From positions 186,001 to 250,000 of the forward strand of contig NZ_LMJT01000034.1 of NCBI RefSeq assembly GCF_001429395.1: a DNA stretch of 64,000 nt, in the 5' to 3' direction. Numbering within the stretch: the stretch's first letter is position 1; each line of letters opens with the position of its first letter. A program made the position numbers and the translations under genes. The notes under the pieces are model-generated. The model saw only the letters and a program-made list of their open reading frames with translations. It was not told the DNA's origin and did no database searches. The DNA is from Allobosea sp. Root381 (GTDB lineage Bacteria; Pseudomonadota; Alphaproteobacteria; Rhizobiales; Beijerinckiaceae). Positions 1 through 9,284 of this stretch are shown one piece after another.

Positions 1-135
1 GGGCGGCGCACCTTCGCGCAGCCGGAAGGCCGTGCGCGCAAAGCGGCCGGGGCCGAAGGCGCGCTCGTGGAGGCGCTCGATCGCGGCCCCGTCGACCGGG
101 AGTTCATGGCGAATGGTCAAAGGCAACGAAGTCAT
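1..135 (-). CDS. GNAT-family N-acetyltransferase, N-terminal 45 codons only (runs off left edge)
   Basis: An ATG on the minus strand at 135 opens a frame that stays open to the first base of the window, giving 45 codons. The start reads MTSLPLTIRHELPVDGAAIE and continues with an ERAFGPGRFARTAFRLRE-type segment. That segment is typical of the first helix and strand of YhbS-like GNAT acetyltransferases common in Hyphomicrobiales. The acetyl-CoA binding loop would lie beyond the edge, so substrate cannot be judged. It probably follows the Nudix gene on the same strand after a 168 bp gap. The family call rests on resemblance of the N-terminus only. Confidence 0.6.
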   Translation of the reverse strand, partial: MTSLPLTIRHELPVDGAAIERLHERAFGPGRFARTAFRLREGAPP

Positions 136-303
136 GACGGCGGGCCTGCGGGCAAGCGAGGTACGAAGCGTGGCGGCAAGCTCCGCGCAGGCGCGGACCT
201 ACCGAAGAGCGCGTCAGCGCGTCGGTCGTCGCAGCAGGGAGAGCGGGTGCCCGTTCGTCATGATCGCTGCGCTGTAGCAGAGCGGCGCGCAGGCGTCTAT
301 CCG

Positions 304-816
304 CTACCAATCCGTCGCGGGCAGGTGACCTGCTGCGATCTCCGCCAGCCGCCGCCTCGTGCCGGACGTGACCCCGGGCGGCAATGCGTCGAGCGGGAAG
401 AAGCCGGCCTCGGCGATCTCCCAATCGGGCCGCTTCGCTTCGTCGACGACGAAATCCCTGACGATGTAGAGCGCGACATGGTCGCGCCGCGAGGTCTTGC
501 GGTTGAAATAGATGCCGTGGAGCTGCGCCGGCCCGGTCAGGCTGATGCGCCCCTCCTCGTGGAGCTCGCGCGCCAGGGCCTCGACCATGGCCTCGCCCGC
601 CTCCACGCCACCGCCGGGGAAATGCCATCCGGGCGTATAGCTGTGGCGAATGAGGAAGACCTCTCCCGCTTCGTTCAGCACGACGGCACGGACACCGAGC
701 GTCATCGGCCGCACGAGGCGGAAATAGGCGTGGAGGAGCCTGACCTGCAGCCTCTGCACCCGGCTCAGCCGGGCCTCCGACACGGATCGATCCGCGCGTT
801 CGGAACCTCCCGACAT
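304..816 (-). CDS. Nudix hydrolase
   Basis: This encodes a 170-residue protein with a Nudix box at about residues 69-91 (GGGVEAGE, then RELHEEGR). The catalytic Glu pair of the REUXEE core is present, while the Gly after it is replaced by Arg. Nudix enzymes hydrolyse nucleoside diphosphates linked to another moiety; the substrate here is not predictable. An in-frame upstream ATG at 870 exists, but the ATG at 816 is preceded by GGAGAGG at normal spacing, so I chose 816. It is a monocistron or the first gene before the truncated acetyltransferase at 1-135. Confidence 0.85.
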   Translation of the reverse strand: MSGGSERADRSVSEARLSRVQRLQVRLLHAYFRLVRPMTLGVRAVVLNEAGEVFLIRHSYTPGWHFPGGGVEAGEAMVEALARELHEEGRISLTGPAQLHGIYFNRKTSRRDHVALYIVRDFVVDEAKRPDWEIAEAGFFPLDALPPGVTSGTRRRLAEIAAGHLPATDW

Positions 817-947
817 GACCGCCTCTCCATGGTTTACGATTTGTCTATGCAAATACCGCATGGCGGCCACTCGTTTTGAGTTCCCTTACGTCACAAACGC
901 GCCGCAAAGGAGGCCGATATCCCGGTCGTAACGTTGGACATCCCGTC

Positions 948-1064
948 ATGCTGCTCTCTTTCATCATTGCCCGCTTCCGCGCCAAGCCCGCCTATGTCTG
1001 GCGCCCCGCCGTCACGCTGACGGATTCGCGCATCGTCTCCGAGCTGACCGGCGCCGCCAACTGA
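948..1064 (+). CDS. possible 38-residue protein, unknown
   Basis: A short frame from ATG 948 to 1064 encodes a basic, partly hydrophobic peptide starting MLLSFIIARFRAKPAYVW. No convincing Shine-Dalgarno sequence precedes the ATG, and a longer in-frame start at 876 exists. It lies between the divergent Nudix promoter and the metallophosphoesterase gene. I recognise no family. It may be a genuine small conserved gene or chance coding in GC-rich DNA. Confidence 0.25.
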   Translation: MLLSFIIARFRAKPAYVWRPAVTLTDSRIVSELTGAAN

Positions 1065-1143
1065 GCCTTTTCGGCTTCTGCCCGAAGGGGCGCGCGGATA
1101 TGCACGCTTGACGCATGCCCTCTAGCAAGGGCAAGCGCAGGGC

Positions 1144-2037
1144 GTGTTCAAGCTAGCGCATCTGTCCGACCCGCATCTGGGCCCGCTCGCGGGCTTCTCG
1201 CTGCACCAGCTCATCGGCAAGCGCGCGACCGGTTACGTCAACTGGCGCCGCAAGCGCCGGCACGCCCATGACATGGAAATTCTGGCGCTGATCGTCGCGG
1301 ATATCCGCGCGCAATCGCCGGACCATGTCGCCTGCACCGGCGATGTCGCCCATATCGGGCTGCCCGACGAGTTCAAGACGGCCGTCGCCTTTCTCGACAC
1401 GCTGGGCCCCCGCGAAGCCGTCAGCTTCGTTCCCGGCAATCACGATGCCTATGCCCGCTCCTCGCTGAAGGCGCTGGCGAGCCATCTCGGTCCCTGGTCC
1501 GGCAGCGATGGCGGCAGCACCGGCTATCCCTGGTATCGCCGCCGCGGGCCGGTCGCGCTGATCGGGCTGAACACCGGTATCCCGACCATGCCGCTGATGG
1601 CGACGGGCCGCGTCGGCCGCGAGCAGATCGCCAAGGCCGAAGCATTGCTGGACCGCGCCCGCGACGAGGGGCTGATCCGCGTCCTCCTGATCCATCATCC
1701 GCCCTATGTCGGCGGGGCGCGGCGCTCACGCGAGCTGGTCGATGCGGCCGCCTTCGAGGCCATGCTGGCGCGCAAGGGGGCCGATCTCGTCCTGCACGGC
1801 CATAATCACAGATTCTCGCTGGCCTGGCGGCCGGGCGCCGGGCGCGACGTGCCGATCGTCGGCGTGCCCTCGGCTTCGATCGGGCCGCTCGGCCATGGCG
1901 AGATGGCGACCTGGCACCTGTTCCGGATCGAGGGCGATGCAGCCGCTCCGCACATCACGATGGAACAGCGCGGCTTCGAGCTCGACGGCACCGTGATGTT
2001 GCGCCAGGAGATCGCGCTGCATACGAAGGCGGTGTGA
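1144..2037 (+). CDS. calcineurin-like metallophosphoesterase
   Basis: A 297-residue protein starting at GTG 1144. It shows all the metallophosphoesterase signatures in order: D-x-H (SDPHLG, residues 8-13), GD (CTGDVAH), GNHD, HHPP and GHNH. These residues bind a binuclear metal centre that hydrolyses phosphomono- or phosphodiesters. There is no signal peptide, so it should be cytoplasmic. Length fits the stand-alone Icc/CpdA-like group, but the actual substrate (cyclic nucleotide, nucleotide or phospholipid) is not evident. Confidence 0.88.
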   Translation: MFKLAHLSDPHLGPLAGFSLHQLIGKRATGYVNWRRKRRHAHDMEILALIVADIRAQSPDHVACTGDVAHIGLPDEFKTAVAFLDTLGPREAVSFVPGNHDAYARSSLKALASHLGPWSGSDGGSTGYPWYRRRGPVALIGLNTGIPTMPLMATGRVGREQIAKAEALLDRARDEGLIRVLLIHHPPYVGGARRSRELVDAAAFEAMLARKGADLVLHGHNHRFSLAWRPGAGRDVPIVGVPSASIGPLGHGEMATWHLFRIEGDAAAPHITMEQRGFELDGTVMLRQEIALHTKAV

Positions 2038-2045
2038 TTGAACCG

Positions 2046-2148
2046 TCATTCTCGGGCGGTGCCCTGCGCCGACCCGAGAATCTCATGACGAGATGACCCT
2101 GGTTTCCGAGATGCCCGGGTCCGCGCTTCGCGCGGCCCGAGCATGACG
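2046..2148. repeat. dispersed intergenic repeat, copy 1
   Basis: This non-coding stretch begins TCATTCTCGG and ends GCCCGAGCATGACG-like. A related shorter copy lies at 3017-3090 in the same orientation. The pair brackets the SDR gene at 2160-2906. Internal GC-rich self-complementarity (CCGCGCTTCGCGCGG) suggests a stem. Such elements are common between genes in Hyphomicrobiales genomes; function is unknown. Confidence 0.55.
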
Positions 2149-2159
2149 AATTGGCGTTC

Positions 2160-2906
2160 TCAGATGCAGCGGCCGCCGTCGACGGCCAGCACCGTCCCCG
2201 TCACCATCTCGGCCTCGTCAGAGCACAGGAACAGCGCCGCATTGGCCATGTCCTGCGGCGTGGAGAGCCGCCCCCACGGGATCGAGGCGCGGAACTGCGC
2301 GCGCTTCTCGGGCGTGTCCTCACCCATGAAAGTCGCGAGGAGCGGCGTCTCGCCAGCGACCGGCGCGATCGCGTTGACCCGGATTTTCTCCGGCGCGAGC
2401 TCGACCGCCATCGACTGCGACAGCAGGTTCACCGCGCCCTTCGAGCCGTTGTACCAGGTCAGGCCCGGCCGTGGGCGGATACCGGCCGTCGAGCCGATGT
2501 TCAGGATCACGCCGCCGCCATGTTCGCGGAAATGCGGCACGGTCGCCTTCGTCATCAGGTAGATCGACTTCACGTTCACCGCGAAGACGCGGTCGAAGAC
2601 GTCCTCGGGCACCTCGGTCATCGGCATGTTGCGATGGGTGGTGCCGGCATTGTTGACGACGATGTCGAGGCGCCCGAACTTCGCGATCACACGCTCGACC
2701 GCCTTGTCGACGCTCTTCGCCATCGACACGTCGCAGGTCACCGCGAAGGCCTTGCGGCCGATCGCCTTGGCGGCCTCCTTGGCCTTGTCGCCGTTCAGGT
2801 CGAGCACCGCCACGCGCGCGCCCTCCTTGACGAAGGTCTCGGCGATGCCGAGGCCGAAGCCCTGCGCCGCGCCGGTGATGAGCGCCGTCTTGCCCTTGAG
2901 TCTCAT
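2160..2906 (-). CDS. SDR-family NAD(P)-dependent oxidoreductase
   Basis: A 248-residue classical short-chain dehydrogenase. The Rossmann motif TGAAQGFGLG lies near residues 10-19, NNAG near 86-90, and the catalytic Ser with YxxxK appears as WYNGSKGAV. The C-terminus ends with the common GTVLAVDGGRCI tail. It resembles 3-oxoacyl-ACP reductase/glucose dehydrogenase-like SDRs used on sugars or hydroxyacids. The ATG at 2906 follows GAGGAGAC, a strong ribosome site, whereas an ATG at 3020 would add a basic non-homologous extension. Substrate is unknown. It is bracketed by two copies of a dispersed repeat. Confidence 0.88.
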   Translation of the reverse strand: MRLKGKTALITGAAQGFGLGIAETFVKEGARVAVLDLNGDKAKEAAKAIGRKAFAVTCDVSMAKSVDKAVERVIAKFGRLDIVVNNAGTTHRNMPMTEVPEDVFDRVFAVNVKSIYLMTKATVPHFREHGGGVILNIGSTAGIRPRPGLTWYNGSKGAVNLLSQSMAVELAPEKIRVNAIAPVAGETPLLATFMGEDTPEKRAQFRASIPWGRLSTPQDMANAALFLCSDEAEMVTGTVLAVDGGRCI

Positions 2907-3016
2907 GCTGTCTCCTCGTGGTCTTCTGTGCGGCAATCTTTTTGCGGGGATTTGGCCACGGCAACAAATGCGTTTTCGCGATTGTGCGGATAGAAAAATA
3001 GTATGGCGGCCGCGCC

Positions 3017-3090
3017 TCATTCTCGGCGAAGCGAAGCGCAGGCCCGAGAACCGCTCTCAGGAGATACCGGGGTCGAGCCCGAGCATGACG
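3017..3090. repeat. dispersed intergenic repeat, copy 2
   Basis: Related to 2046-2148: both start TCATTCTCGG, share CCCGAGAA and a GGGTC-type core, and end GCCCGAGCATGACG. It lies between the SDR promoter and the 3' end of uup. It is shorter than copy 1 by an internal deletion. Confidence 0.5.
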
Positions 3091-3098
3091 CCCCTCAG

Positions 3099-4907
<1,809 letters not shown>

Positions 4908-5053
4908 GGTCTGTCCTGTGATGTGGCCTGGGGGATAGACCGCCACCGCCGCCCTGTCACGCCCGCTGGCCCGGCACGCCGCTTGCTTCGACCGGTTGCC
5001 AGGAGAAACCGACCCCTTATCGTGCAGGAAGGCGCAAGCGAGTCCCGCAAACC

Positions 5054-5392
5054 ATGCCCAGACCACGCCCCATCGGAATCGGCCATAATGGCGGTCCGCC
5101 ACTGAAGGAGCGCAAGCGCCGTTCGGCCACCGGAAGCGGCGGCATCGGCCGCTATTTCGACTGGCGCTTCGCCCATCGCAAGGCCTGGAAGAAGCCGCGC
5201 GACGTGGCACTCAGACGGCAAGAGAAGGCCGAAGCGCTCGGCCTGACCTATGAGGAGTATTCGCTCGAAATCATGGAGCGCGGCTATTACCCGCAGCCCG
5301 AACATGCCGAGGCGATCAAGACGAAGCGCGCCGAGCGCCGCCGCGACGGCGGCGTGGTGGCGCAGTCGCTCAAGGGCATGCGGCTGAAATAG
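5054..5392 (+). CDS. conserved hypothetical protein with IGHNGGPPL motif
   Basis: A 112-residue basic protein beginning MPRPRPIGIGHNGGPPL. The GHNGGPP motif recurs at the N-terminus of many small alphaproteobacterial proteins of unknown function. The middle is rich in Arg/Lys and aromatic residues (RYFDWRFAHRKAWKK), and the end is again basic. No membrane segment or signal is seen, so nucleic-acid binding is possible but unproven. It is transcribed divergently from uup and convergently with glk. Confidence 0.7.
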   Translation: MPRPRPIGIGHNGGPPLKERKRRSATGSGGIGRYFDWRFAHRKAWKKPRDVALRRQEKAEALGLTYEEYSLEIMERGYYPQPEHAEAIKTKRAERRRDGGVVAQSLKGMRLK

Positions 5393-5408
5393 CTCCGGGG
5401 AGCCGCGC

Positions 5409-6407
5409 TCAGGCGAACCAGAGCCGCTTCGGATCATCGAGACCGAAGCGCTCCGGCCCGGCCGCGATCGCCGCCAGCCCCTGCTCGGCGCCGTCACCGG
5501 CGGTGACCACATGCAGCGCGAAACGCGCAGCGAGATCCTCCATCGGCGGTTTGCCCGCGAAGACGGCGCCGATCGCGGCCTTGTCGGCCAGCGGCAGGAG
5601 CCGCGGCACGATCCCGCCGGCGAGATAGACCCCGCCCGTCGCCTTGAAGGCCAGAGCGAGATCGCCGGCGACCCGCGCCAGCAGCCGCCAGAAGCAGACC
5701 ACCGCCATCAGCGCCGCGGGATCGCCGTCGCAGGCCAGCGTGGTGACATCGGCGGCGCTGACATCGGCCTCCAGCATGCCGGTCTCGCTCGCGACGGCGC
5801 GGTGGAAGCGCACCAGCCCGTCGCCGCTGAGCAGCCCCTCGACGGTGACGCGAGGAAGCCCCGCCGTCAGGGCCGGCCAGATCTTCTGCTCGGTCAGGTC
5901 CTCGGGGCCGATGCCGATATGCCCGCACTCGGTCGGCACCAGCACGCCACGCGCGCCGCGCCGGATGAAGGCCCCGGCGCCGAAGCCGGTACCCGGCCCT
6001 AGCACGAGCCGCGTACCGTCGGCATCCGGCTCGCCCTCGACCAGCGTCGTCGTGTCGCTTTTCGCCAGCACCGCGAGCGAGGCGGCCTGGGCCTCGAAAT
6101 CATTGACCAGCAGCCCCTGCTCCAGGCCGAGCGCCGCGCCGAGCTTCGGCCCGTCGAAATGCCAGTTGGCGTTGGTGAGTTGCGCCTCGCGCCCATCGAG
6201 CGGCCCGGCGACCGCGAGTACGGCCGAGCGCGGCCGCTGCGTCAGGGTCGACAGCACCTCTTCGAGCGCAGCCTCGGGCGTCGGCTGGCTGCCCGTCGGA
6301 ATCTTGGCGAGCGGGCGATGCGCCGCCTGCGCATTCTCGACCAGCGAGAGCCGGCAATTGGTGCCGCCGATATCGGCGACCAGCACCGGATAGGAGAAGC
6401 CCCGCAT
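5409..6407 (-). CDS. glk: glucokinase
   Basis: A 332-residue ROK/Glk-type sugar kinase that phosphorylates glucose with ATP. It has the N-terminal phosphate loop LVADIGGTNCRL, the ATP/sugar segment VLGPGTGFGAG and the active-site region ECGHIGIGPEDL, typical of bacterial Glk (PF02685). Its ATG overlaps the stop of the upstream hydroxypyruvate isomerase gene by one base (TGATG), so the two are probably translationally coupled. That pairing suggests a role in sugar or hydroxyacid catabolism rather than only free glucose entry. Confidence 0.9.
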   Translation of the reverse strand: MRGFSYPVLVADIGGTNCRLSLVENAQAAHRPLAKIPTGSQPTPEAALEEVLSTLTQRPRSAVLAVAGPLDGREAQLTNANWHFDGPKLGAALGLEQGLLVNDFEAQAASLAVLAKSDTTTLVEGEPDADGTRLVLGPGTGFGAGAFIRRGARGVLVPTECGHIGIGPEDLTEQKIWPALTAGLPRVTVEGLLSGDGLVRFHRAVASETGMLEADVSAADVTTLACDGDPAALMAVVCFWRLLARVAGDLALAFKATGGVYLAGGIVPRLLPLADKAAIGAVFAGKPPMEDLAARFALHVVTAGDGAEQGLAAIAAGPERFGLDDPKRLWFA

Positions 6408-7216
6408 CAGGCTTCACCCAGCGGGTCGTGCTTATGCAGGACATGCCGGCGATAGGGCGAAAACCAGCCGAGCCCCTCCAGCGTGCCGGCGCGCGGACGA
6501 TACTCGCAGCCGACGAAGCCGTCATAGCCGAGCTCGTCGAGCAGGGCGAAGAGGCTGGGATAATCCGGGCCGGCGGCGTCCGGCTCGTGCCGGCCGTTGG
6601 CGCTGGCGATCTGGACATGGGTCGAGATCGGGAAGAGCGCCTTCAACCGGGAGGCCACGTCGCCATGGATCAGTTCGCAGTGATACATGTCGAACTGCAG
6701 CCGGACGTTCTCGCGGCCGGATTCGCGGACATAGGCCGCGGCGCGATCGAAATCGTTGAGGAAGTAGCCCGGCATGTCCTTGCCGTTGATCGGCTCGAGC
6801 AGGAGCTCGATGCCGTGCGGCGCCAGTTCGTCCGCGGCATAGGCGATCGCGGCGCGGTAGGCCGCCTGCGCCTTCGGATCCTCCGGATCGGCATGACCTG
6901 CCATCATGTGCAGGCGCTTTACCCCGGTCTCGTGAGCGTAGGTCAGCGCCTTTGCGACCGAGGCGCGGAACTCCTCCTCGCGGCCGGGGATGGCGGCCAT
7001 GCCGCGCTCCCCGGCATCCCAGTTCCCGGGCGGCAGGTTGAACAGCGCCTGCTTCAATTCGCCGCCGGCCAGCGCAAGGCCGATCTGCTCTGGCGTGTGC
7101 TCATAGGGGAAAAGGAACTCCACCGCCTCGAAGCCGGCATCCGACGCCGCCTTGAAGCGGTCGAGGAAGGCCCATTCGTTGAACATCATCGAAAGATTGG
7201 CGGCGAAACGAGGCAT
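6407..7216 (-). CDS. hyi: hydroxypyruvate isomerase-family (Hyi/OtnI) TIM-barrel isomerase
   Basis: A 269-residue AP-endonuclease-2-fold TIM barrel. Sequence landmarks fit Hyi/OtnI: an N-terminal FAANLSMMFNEW, FLFPYEH, NLPPGNWDAGERG, LLEPINGKDMPGYFL and a C-terminal GCEYRP. The family interconverts hydroxypyruvate and tartronate semialdehyde, or 2-oxotetronate isomers. I placed the start at 7216 (MPRFAANL), the family-like N-terminus, rather than 7252. It is first in a two-gene operon with glk. Confidence 0.87.
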   Translation of the reverse strand: MPRFAANLSMMFNEWAFLDRFKAASDAGFEAVEFLFPYEHTPEQIGLALAGGELKQALFNLPPGNWDAGERGMAAIPGREEEFRASVAKALTYAHETGVKRLHMMAGHADPEDPKAQAAYRAAIAYAADELAPHGIELLLEPINGKDMPGYFLNDFDRAAAYVRESGRENVRLQFDMYHCELIHGDVASRLKALFPISTHVQIASANGRHEPDAAGPDYPSLFALLDELGYDGFVGCEYRPRAGTLEGLGWFSPYRRHVLHKHDPLGEA

Positions 7217-7535
7217 GGTAATCCCGGGGGCTTGCCCGAAGGCTGGAGACAATACGCAAGGCTAGCGCGATGCGCGCCCCACGTCATGATCCAATGCTTG
7301 AGAGGCGCGATGCGTTCCCGGAAAGGGTGAATGTTCAGGCCAGCCCACCTCACTCGGACGTCGGGACGAACACTTTCCAGCGCTCATCCTGTGGAGCCAT
7401 TCCGGAAGGGATGGCGTCTCGAATGATGCTCCAGGAGGCTCAAGAGCCAACTGGAACATCCTTCAAGACAGCGCTTCGCGCTTCCTCAGGATGAGGGCTG
7501 AGGAAGCTCCCTGAATAAGGGACTGAAACGAAACC
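7217..7535. other. 319 bp intergenic region with dispersed palindrome
   Basis: No convincing gene is present between hyi and the exported protein, both on the minus strand. Positions 7457-7493 form an imperfect palindrome, CATCCT...AGGATG, around AGCGCTTCGCGCTTCC. This resembles the 'CTCAGGATGAGG' type of intergenic repeat frequent in rhizobial relatives. The remainder probably contains the hyi promoter. Confidence 0.45.
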
Positions 7536-8519
7536 CTACTTCTTCTCCGCCTTCGCCGGCGGGTTCGGGTCCTTGGAGAAGTTCCGGAAGACCATGTCGG
7601 GCGAGGAGGTGTTGTGGCGCGAATGGGTCGTGCGGCCCATCCAGATGTCGGTCGCCTTGCCGCCCGTGAACGGCATCAGCGCTTCCTCGCGCCAGCCCTT
7701 GGCGCCCGGCTCGCGCAGCGCGATGCGGGCGACGTCGTTGTTGAACTCGGTGACATACATCGAGCGCAGCGCAGCGAAGGCTTTGCCGCCCGCGACCGGC
7801 TTGTCGAGCACGGCATCGAGCACCATGCGGTTCTCGTCGAGGCTGTCGAGCTTGAGCGTGCCGGCCGAACCGTCCTTGAAGTCGAGCTTGAAGGTCAGCG
7901 TCGCGGGATCGAACGCGATCTCCTTGATGTTCACGACCGGGCGCCCGGCATCCTGCTCGATCGGCCCGAACAGGAAGGAGGAACCGTAGGCCGTGGCCGA
8001 GAGCTGCGGCGGCGGCAGCGGCCGGGCGCGCCAGTAGCCGTCCTGCGGGTAGACCACCAGCACCTCGTAGGAGCCGGTCTTGCCGAGCTTCCAGAGCTGG
8101 ACGAGATGCAGCCCCTTCTCGACGCGGTCGCCGACCCGGAAGGTCGCCTCGGCCGGGCGCCAGAAGGTCGGGAAGGTGTAGCCGACGAGCCAGTACTCGA
8201 TGCTCTCGTAGAAGGTGATGCGCTGCGGCGGCACCGGCGCCTTGAAGACGGGATCGCCCGTCATGTCGCACGCCGTCCAGTCCGCATCCCAGTTGTCGCG
8301 CAGCAGGCCGGCGATATAGGCCGGATGAGCCGCCTCGATCTGGAACCGGCGCACCTCCGGCGAGAGCGTCTTGATGGTGACGTTGTCCTTCTCGGCGCAG
8401 AGCACGGGCTCGGATTCGTTGCGGACCTCGACGGCGACGTCGCTGGCCGCGAAGGCGGGCGAGGCGATGCAGGTCAACGCCAGCAGGGCGTTGCGGAGAT
8501 AGGCGGCAAATGTCGTCAT
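7536..8519 (-). CDS. exported protein of unknown function
   Basis: A 327-residue protein with a clear Sec signal peptide (hydrophobic segment near residues 8-24, cleavage expected after ASPAFAA). The mature part has no recognised domain. It contains many aromatic residues and a Pro/Lys-rich C-terminus (KDPNPPAKAEKK). It ends the minus-strand run opgH-FkbM-this gene with a 6 bp gap after the FkbM gene, so a role in envelope glycan handling is a guess from context only. Confidence 0.75.
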   Translation of the reverse strand: MTTFAAYLRNALLALTCIASPAFAASDVAVEVRNESEPVLCAEKDNVTIKTLSPEVRRFQIEAAHPAYIAGLLRDNWDADWTACDMTGDPVFKAPVPPQRITFYESIEYWLVGYTFPTFWRPAEATFRVGDRVEKGLHLVQLWKLGKTGSYEVLVVYPQDGYWRARPLPPPQLSATAYGSSFLFGPIEQDAGRPVVNIKEIAFDPATLTFKLDFKDGSAGTLKLDSLDENRMVLDAVLDKPVAGGKAFAALRSMYVTEFNNDVARIALREPGAKGWREEALMPFTGGKATDIWMGRTTHSRHNTSSPDMVFRNFSKDPNPPAKAEKK

Positions 8520-8525
8520 GAACCC

Positions 8526-9284
8526 TCAGCTCTTCAGGATGGCGTAGACATCGCCTGAATTGGCTGCATGGGGAAGCTCCCGCAGATAATTTCCCATCGC
8601 CTCGGCCATGACGGGAGCATCGAACTCCAGCCTCTGGCTCTCGCCCAACGCGACGTTGAAGCGATAGGATCCGAGCGTCTCCAGCAGCGCGAGGCAGGCC
8701 TCGGCGACATCGCGCTGGATCGTGGTGAATTCGAAGGAGATCACGGGCACGGCCCGCGTCAGCCCGGCCAGAACATGCGCCTCGAAGCCCTCGACATCGA
8801 TCTTCAGCAGGGCCGGCTGGCCATGGCGGGCGATCAGCGCGTCGAGGGTGGTGCAGGGAACCGAGATCTCGTGGTCCCAGACTTGCCCCTCCCACCCGCT
8901 TGCATCGCTGGCGGCCCCGATGAAGGCGTCCGATACCGTCGAGACGGTCGGATTCGTGCTGTTGATCCGCAGGGTGATCTCCCCGCGGTAATTGCCGCAG
9001 GCGGCCTCGACCAGCACAACATCTGGATCGCGGCCATGGAGCAGCCGCAGCACCCGCGCCGGGCCGGGCTGAGGCTCGAGCGCGACGACGCGTGCCCCCA
9101 GCCGCCGGAAGCAGGAGACCCGGTCCCCTACATGGGCGCCGACGTCGAAGGCGAGATCACCAGGGCGCAGGAAGCGGCGATACAGCGCATCCATGGCCGC
9201 GTTGCGCACGGCATCGCCGTGATAGACGCGCAGCGAACGCGAGAGCGCCCTTGCCGTCCCGCGTGGATAGCGCGGCGCCGTCAT
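8526..9284 (-). CDS. FkbM-family SAM-dependent methyltransferase
   Basis: A 252-residue protein with the FkbM methyltransferase pattern: motif I LAFDVGAHVGDRVSCFRRLG, acidic LEPQP after strand 2, and LLKIDVEGFEAHVLAGL, the family hallmark. FkbM enzymes O-methylate sugars or polyketides. Its start overlaps the stop of the upstream glucosyltransferase gene by four bases (ATGA), implying coupled translation. A natural hypothesis is methylation of the glucan made by that enzyme. Confidence 0.87.
   Translation of the reverse strand: MTAPRYPRGTARALSRSLRVYHGDAVRNAAMDALYRRFLRPGDLAFDVGAHVGDRVSCFRRLGARVVALEPQPGPARVLRLLHGRDPDVVLVEAACGNYRGEITLRINSTNPTVSTVSDAFIGAASDASGWEGQVWDHEISVPCTTLDALIARHGQPALLKIDVEGFEAHVLAGLTRAVPVISFEFTTIQRDVAEACLALLETLGSYRFNVALGESQRLEFDAPVMAEAMGNYLRELPHAANSGDVYAILKS

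Noticed and set aside
5494..5928. Basic reading frame inside glk and similar Arg-rich short frames throughout
   Set aside because: Alternate-frame shadows of GC-rich genes without ribosome sites or homologous motifs.
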